Below, piece after piece: positions 31,157-33,672 of a stretch of DNA of 33,672 bases (its first letter is position 1; each line of letters opens with the position of its first letter). The position numbers were made by a program, and so were the translations under genes. The stretch is from Clostridium sp. (lineage in GTDB: Bacteria > Bacillota > Clostridia > Clostridiales > Clostridiaceae), in the NCBI GenBank assembly GCA_022773025.1, contig JALEZF010000088.1:1-33672 (forward strand), given 5' to 3'. Under the pieces are notes generated by a model that worked only from the letters and a program-made list of their open reading frames with translations, was not told the DNA's origin and searched no databases.

Positions 31157-32089
31157 ATGAAGTTAGGTTTTATAATACCAAATCATCCAAACGAAAAACG
31201 TGTAGCTTTATTGCCTTGGCACATAGATAATTTTAAAAATGAAATCTTCATAGAAAAAGGGTTTGGACACCACCTGTGTATAAGCGATAAAAAATATGAA
31301 GATAAAGGTTGTACTGTTCTTAGTAGGGAAGATATTTTCAAGGAATGTGACGGCATCTTCTCATTAAAAGTAATAAAACCATCCGATTATCCCTACATTA
31401 GGGAAAATCAAATTATAGTAGGTTGGACTCACCCCTATGGGTCGGGTAATACATTTATGGAAGAAGTAGCAGTTCCCAAAAATCTTATGGTAGTAGATTT
31501 AGATAATATACATCCTGAAATCTTTTATGAAAATAGAGAGATCCCTATTCCATGGATACCTAAAAACTTTGTTTACAAAAATAGCTATATAGCTGGATAT
31601 TCTTCTACAATGCATGCTCTAATGAGTTTCGGAATGATTCCATCTTTTAAGCACAAAGTTGCTGTTCTAGGTTCTGGTAATACATCTCAAGGCGCCTTCA
31701 ATGCCATCTCCAAATTTTCATGTGATATAAGAATGTTCTATCGTAAAACTTTAAATGAGTTTTTAGATCAAATGTCTGATTTTGATATTATAATAAATGG
31801 TATAGAATTACCTCCTCATAGCGAACCGCTATTAAAGCTATCAGATTATGAAAAATTAAAACAAAATGCACTTATAATCGATGCTGCGGCTTGCCCTGGA
31901 CGTACTTTTGAAGGATTCCATCATACATCTTATAATCACCCTATTTATCACAAGAAGAACGTTAATTTTTATGCTATAAATAACTCTCCATCAATTTATT
32001 ATAGAGAAGCAAGTCAAGAGATAAGCGCGGCATTTAGTAAATATGTTTACTCAAAAGATCTTAAAGATTATATTGAGTTATGCAAATAA
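31157..32089 (+). CDS. N5-(carboxyethyl)ornithine synthase-like dehydrogenase (AlaDH/PNT family)
   Basis: This 310-residue protein belongs to the alanine dehydrogenase/transhydrogenase superfamily. The N-terminus (MKLGFIIPNHPNEKRVALLP) and the Rossmann motif AVLGSGNTSQGA (about 169-180) are clear. Length and N-terminal wording resemble lactococcal N5-(L-1-carboxyethyl)-L-ornithine synthase (about 313 residues), which reductively joins pyruvate to ornithine or lysine side chains. Plain alanine dehydrogenases are longer (about 370). The product is a likely compatible or storage amino-acid derivative. It is divergent from the BusR-like regulator and has a perfect sigma-A promoter. Substrate identity is inferred. 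Confidence 0.72.
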   Translation: MKLGFIIPNHPNEKRVALLPWHIDNFKNEIFIEKGFGHHLCISDKKYEDKGCTVLSREDIFKECDGIFSLKVIKPSDYPYIRENQIIVGWTHPYGSGNTFMEEVAVPKNLMVVDLDNIHPEIFYENREIPIPWIPKNFVYKNSYIAGYSSTMHALMSFGMIPSFKHKVAVLGSGNTSQGAFNAISKFSCDIRMFYRKTLNEFLDQMSDFDIIINGIELPPHSEPLLKLSDYEKLKQNALIIDAAACPGRTFEGFHHTSYNHPIYHKKNVNFYAINNSPSIYYREASQEISAAFSKYVYSKDLKDYIELCK

Positions 32090-32107
32090 AAATCATATGA
32101 TTATGCA

Positions 32108-32144
32108 AATGTCCCTGAAAGACCTATAGTTTTTCAAGGACATT
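32108..32144. terminator. Bidirectional hairpin between convergent genes
   Basis: AATGTCC and GGACATT, extended by TGAAA/TTTCA, form a stem between the CEO synthase-like and cysteine hydrolase genes. T-runs are weak. Confidence 0.5.
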
Positions 32145-32166
32145 GTTATATACAGTTTAAATCTCA

Positions 32167-32817
32167 TTATAATATTTTATTAATTAAGACAACTCCATTT
32201 TGAGCCATTATCTTTAAAGCTACCATATTCATAAAGTCTCCAGAATGATATGGTGCATCAAAGGTTTCTACTCCTTCTACGGGTACTATTACCTTTCCAG
32301 CCTTATTTTCTTTGTTTAGGTAACATTTTAAAGTCATTGCAAAGTTACATACACATATATCTGTACAGCATCCAACTATAACAAATTCATCATATCCATT
32401 TTCAATGAGTTCATTTATTATTTCATCAACACCTTGCTCTAGAAATCCATTAGTTGAATTCTTCCCTATGATCTTTATTTGCTTATTAAACTTCTTCAGT
32501 TCATCAACCAATTCACTTTCATCTGTTCCTCTTACACAGTGTACTGGATATTCCTTAAACTCTATTGCGTTATCATCATGAGTATCTGTAAAAGCATATA
32601 CCGGATAGTTGTTATTTATAAATTTTTCTGTTATGTTTTCTATATTAGGTATCACAGCTTCTACTCTACCGCTACTTAAAGCACCTTTCCTAGCAAAGCC
32701 ATTATTCATATCCACTATAAATAACGCGGCCTTTTTTTCCTTATTAATTTCCATATTTAATTCTTCAATATTTTTCATTTCATCAAATTCGGGTATTCCC
32801 ATCAAATTTAGTTTCAT
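32167..32817 (-). CDS. Isochorismatase/nicotinamidase-family cysteine hydrolase
   Basis: This 216-residue protein has the cysteine hydrolase fold. The catalytic Asp is in FIVDMNNGFARKG (about residue 36), the Lys probably in IIGKNSTNGF, and the nucleophile Cys in VIVGCCTDICVCNFAMTL. Family members hydrolyse nicotinamide, N-carbamoyl compounds or isochorismate. The pattern VGCCTDICV and the acidic VRGTDESEL stretch are closest to nicotinamidase-like members, but no pathway partner is adjacent. A GGGAGGAAT site precedes the ATG. It lies 23 bases after the small membrane protein gene on the same strand and may be cotranscribed. Confidence 0.8.
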   Translation of the reverse strand: MKLNLMGIPEFDEMKNIEELNMEINKEKKAALFIVDMNNGFARKGALSSGRVEAVIPNIENITEKFINNNYPVYAFTDTHDDNAIEFKEYPVHCVRGTDESELVDELKKFNKQIKIIGKNSTNGFLEQGVDEIINELIENGYDEFVIVGCCTDICVCNFAMTLKCYLNKENKAGKVIVPVEGVETFDAPYHSGDFMNMVALKIMAQNGVVLINKIL

Positions 32818-32840
32818 ATTTTATTCCTCCCATAGTTTCC

Positions 32841-33143
32841 TTACTTGCTTATTCGTGTTTTTCTCTCCATATATATACCATTCATATTATTCATTATATC
32901 ATGAACGAAATTAGAACCTCTACTAATTAATACTCCTGTTAGTATTGTTCCTATATACGGAATAAACATAGGCACTCCTACAAGCTCCATTATATCTGTT
33001 CCTGTTAATACTGACAAAAGTATTCCTACTAGTATGGCTCCAATCCTATCTACTGATACTTTTCCTTTATTCCATATCATTTTTAAGGTTTCCCAAATAG
33101 ATTCTGCTATAAGTGCTAGAATCAAAACTTTATATAACTCCAT
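32841..33143 (-). CDS. Small holin-like membrane protein
   Basis: This 100-residue protein has an N-terminal hydrophobic segment (LYKVLILALIAESIWETL), two more at about 33-50 and 57-75 (AILVGILLSVLTG, FIPYIGTILTGVLIS), and a charged C-terminal tail ending in ERKTRISK. The layout of short length, two or three membrane spans and a basic tail recalls phage-type holins, but no phage genes are nearby. It is therefore best treated as an uncharacterised membrane protein. AAGGGGGA precedes the ATG. It is first in a likely two-gene unit with the cysteine hydrolase. Confidence 0.65.
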   Translation of the reverse strand: MELYKVLILALIAESIWETLKMIWNKGKVSVDRIGAILVGILLSVLTGTDIMELVGVPMFIPYIGTILTGVLISRGSNFVHDIMNNMNGIYMERKTRISK

Positions 33144-33265
33144 CGTACTTCCCCCTTAACTTAAATAATAATTACTATGAAATTTTAAGGAGATTTATGC
33201 TTTAAATACCATTATCACTTAAGTCTCTATGATGAATTTTATATAAAACCTTATTTATGATTTTC

Positions 33266-33302
33266 AAAAACCCCGCTATTTCTTTAGAACAACGGGGTTT
33301 AA
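33266..33302 (-). terminator. Terminator of the tRNA operon
   Basis: On the minus strand ACCCCG and CGGGGT form a stem followed by TTTTTG, immediately after the tRNA-Arg gene. Confidence 0.8.
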
Positions 33303-33303
33303 G

Positions 33304-33379
33304 TGGCACACCTAGCAGGAGTTGAACCTGCATTTTTAGATCCGGAGTCTAATGCTCTATCCACTTAAGCTATAGGTGC
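33304..33379 (-). tRNA. tRNA-Arg (anticodon CCG)
   Basis: A cloverleaf with anticodon stem TTAGA/TCTAA and loop CTCCGGA reads codon CGG. The T-arm is GGTTCAACTCC and the CCA end is encoded. The acceptor stem closes with a G-T pair at position 1-72. Confidence 0.92.
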
Positions 33380-33424
33380 ATATATAAAAATAAAGGATAA
33401 CTATATTAAGTTATCCTTTATTCA

Positions 33425-33498
33425 TGGAGCGGGTGATGAGAATCGAACTCACGTAACTAGCTTGGAAGGCTAGGGCTCTACCATTGAGCTACACCCGC
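33425..33498 (-). tRNA. tRNA-Gly (anticodon TCC)
   Basis: The acceptor stem is GCGGGTG/CACCCGC. The anticodon stem is CTAGC/GCTAG with loop CTTCCAA, reading GGA. The CCA end is encoded. Confidence 0.94.
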
Positions 33499-33501
33499 AT
33501 A

Positions 33502-33576
33502 TGGAGCGGAAGACGAGATTCGAACTCGCGACGTTCACCTTGGCAAGGTGACGCTCTACCACTGAGCCACTCCCGC
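33502..33576 (-). tRNA. tRNA-Gly (anticodon GCC)
   Basis: The acceptor stem starts GCGGGAG. The anticodon stem is TCACC/GGTGA with loop TTGCCAA, reading GGC/GGT. The CCA end is encoded. Only three bases separate it from the next tRNA-Gly. Confidence 0.94.
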
Positions 33577-33581
33577 ATAAT

Positions 33582-33665
33582 TGGTGCAGATGAAGGGAGT
33601 CGAACCCCCACGCCGTAGGCGCTAGATCCTAAGTCTAGTGCGTCTGCCAATTCCGCCACATCTGC
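33582..33665 (-). tRNA. tRNA-Leu (anticodon TAG)
   Basis: This is a class II tRNA of 84 bases with a variable arm (GCGCCTACGGCGT). The anticodon stem is CTAGA/TCTAG with loop CTTAGGA, reading CTA. The CCA end is encoded. It is the first tRNA of the operon inside this window. Confidence 0.94.
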
Positions 33666-33672
33666 ATCCTTT

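Noticed and set aside
33144-33303. Phage or prophage boundary suggested by the holin-like gene next to tRNAs
   Set aside because: No integrase, no att-like repeat of a tRNA end and no other phage genes in view.
1-33672. CRISPR array or complete insertion sequence
   Set aside because: No regularly spaced repeats and no transposase gene were seen.

Overview
The window is AT-rich chromosomal DNA from an anaerobic, spore-forming Firmicute. It is most likely a proteolytic, Stickland-type Clostridium of the sporogenes/botulinum kind. Three things point there: a full selenium-dependent D-proline reductase (prd) operon, many sporulation genes (SipL, YabG, Veg, CotS-family proteins), and a clostridial T-box proS. 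Most genes lie on the minus strand. The genus is an inference; no rRNA is present.

Left part (1-7450): the first codons of a gene leaving the window; sipL (spore coat and cortex morphogenesis); a candidate small RNA; a three-gene operon of an orphan PTS-IIC-like membrane protein, a D-2-hydroxyacid dehydrogenase and a HisC-like aminotransferase; then veg, yabG and a small unknown membrane protein.

Spore-surface region (7550-16772): two divergent units, each with CotS-family kinase-fold proteins on the minus strand and a GT4 glycosyltransferase on the plus strand. One unit carries an extra CotS relative that lacks the N-lobe and the catalytic residues. An orphan solute-binding lipoprotein and a membrane-anchored DUF2334 polysaccharide deacetylase follow. 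Sigma-K-like promoter sequences support late mother-cell expression. Acylphosphatase (plus strand) and surE (minus strand) come next.

Proline region (18150-30130): on the minus strand, a DUF2179 membrane protein and prdR (sigma-54 activator) are followed by a terminator, then a textbook -24/-12 promoter and prdC-prdA-(83-aa protein)-prdB-prdD-prdE-prdF, then a TauE/SafE permease. prdC and prdB each contain an in-frame UGA read as selenocysteine, so simple ORF calling truncates both. Together these genes racemise L-proline to D-proline and reduce it to 5-aminovalerate. proS, under a proline T-box (specifier CCU), stands divergently next to this cluster.

Right part (30300-33672): a GntR-RCK_C regulator resembling the c-di-AMP sensor BusR, divergent from an N5-(carboxyethyl)ornithine synthase-like gene; a cysteine hydrolase; a small holin-like membrane protein; and four tRNA genes (Leu, Gly, Gly, Arg) with a terminator.

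Main points for a second look: the PrdA N-terminal module duplication, PrdD/PrdE split at the PrdA processing site, the sigma-54 promoter that corrects the prdC start, two terminator loops holding nearly identical IS3-end-like palindromes, the lobe-less CotS paralogue, and an ACAACT-N22-AGTTGT palindrome over the promoter facing the BusR-like gene.
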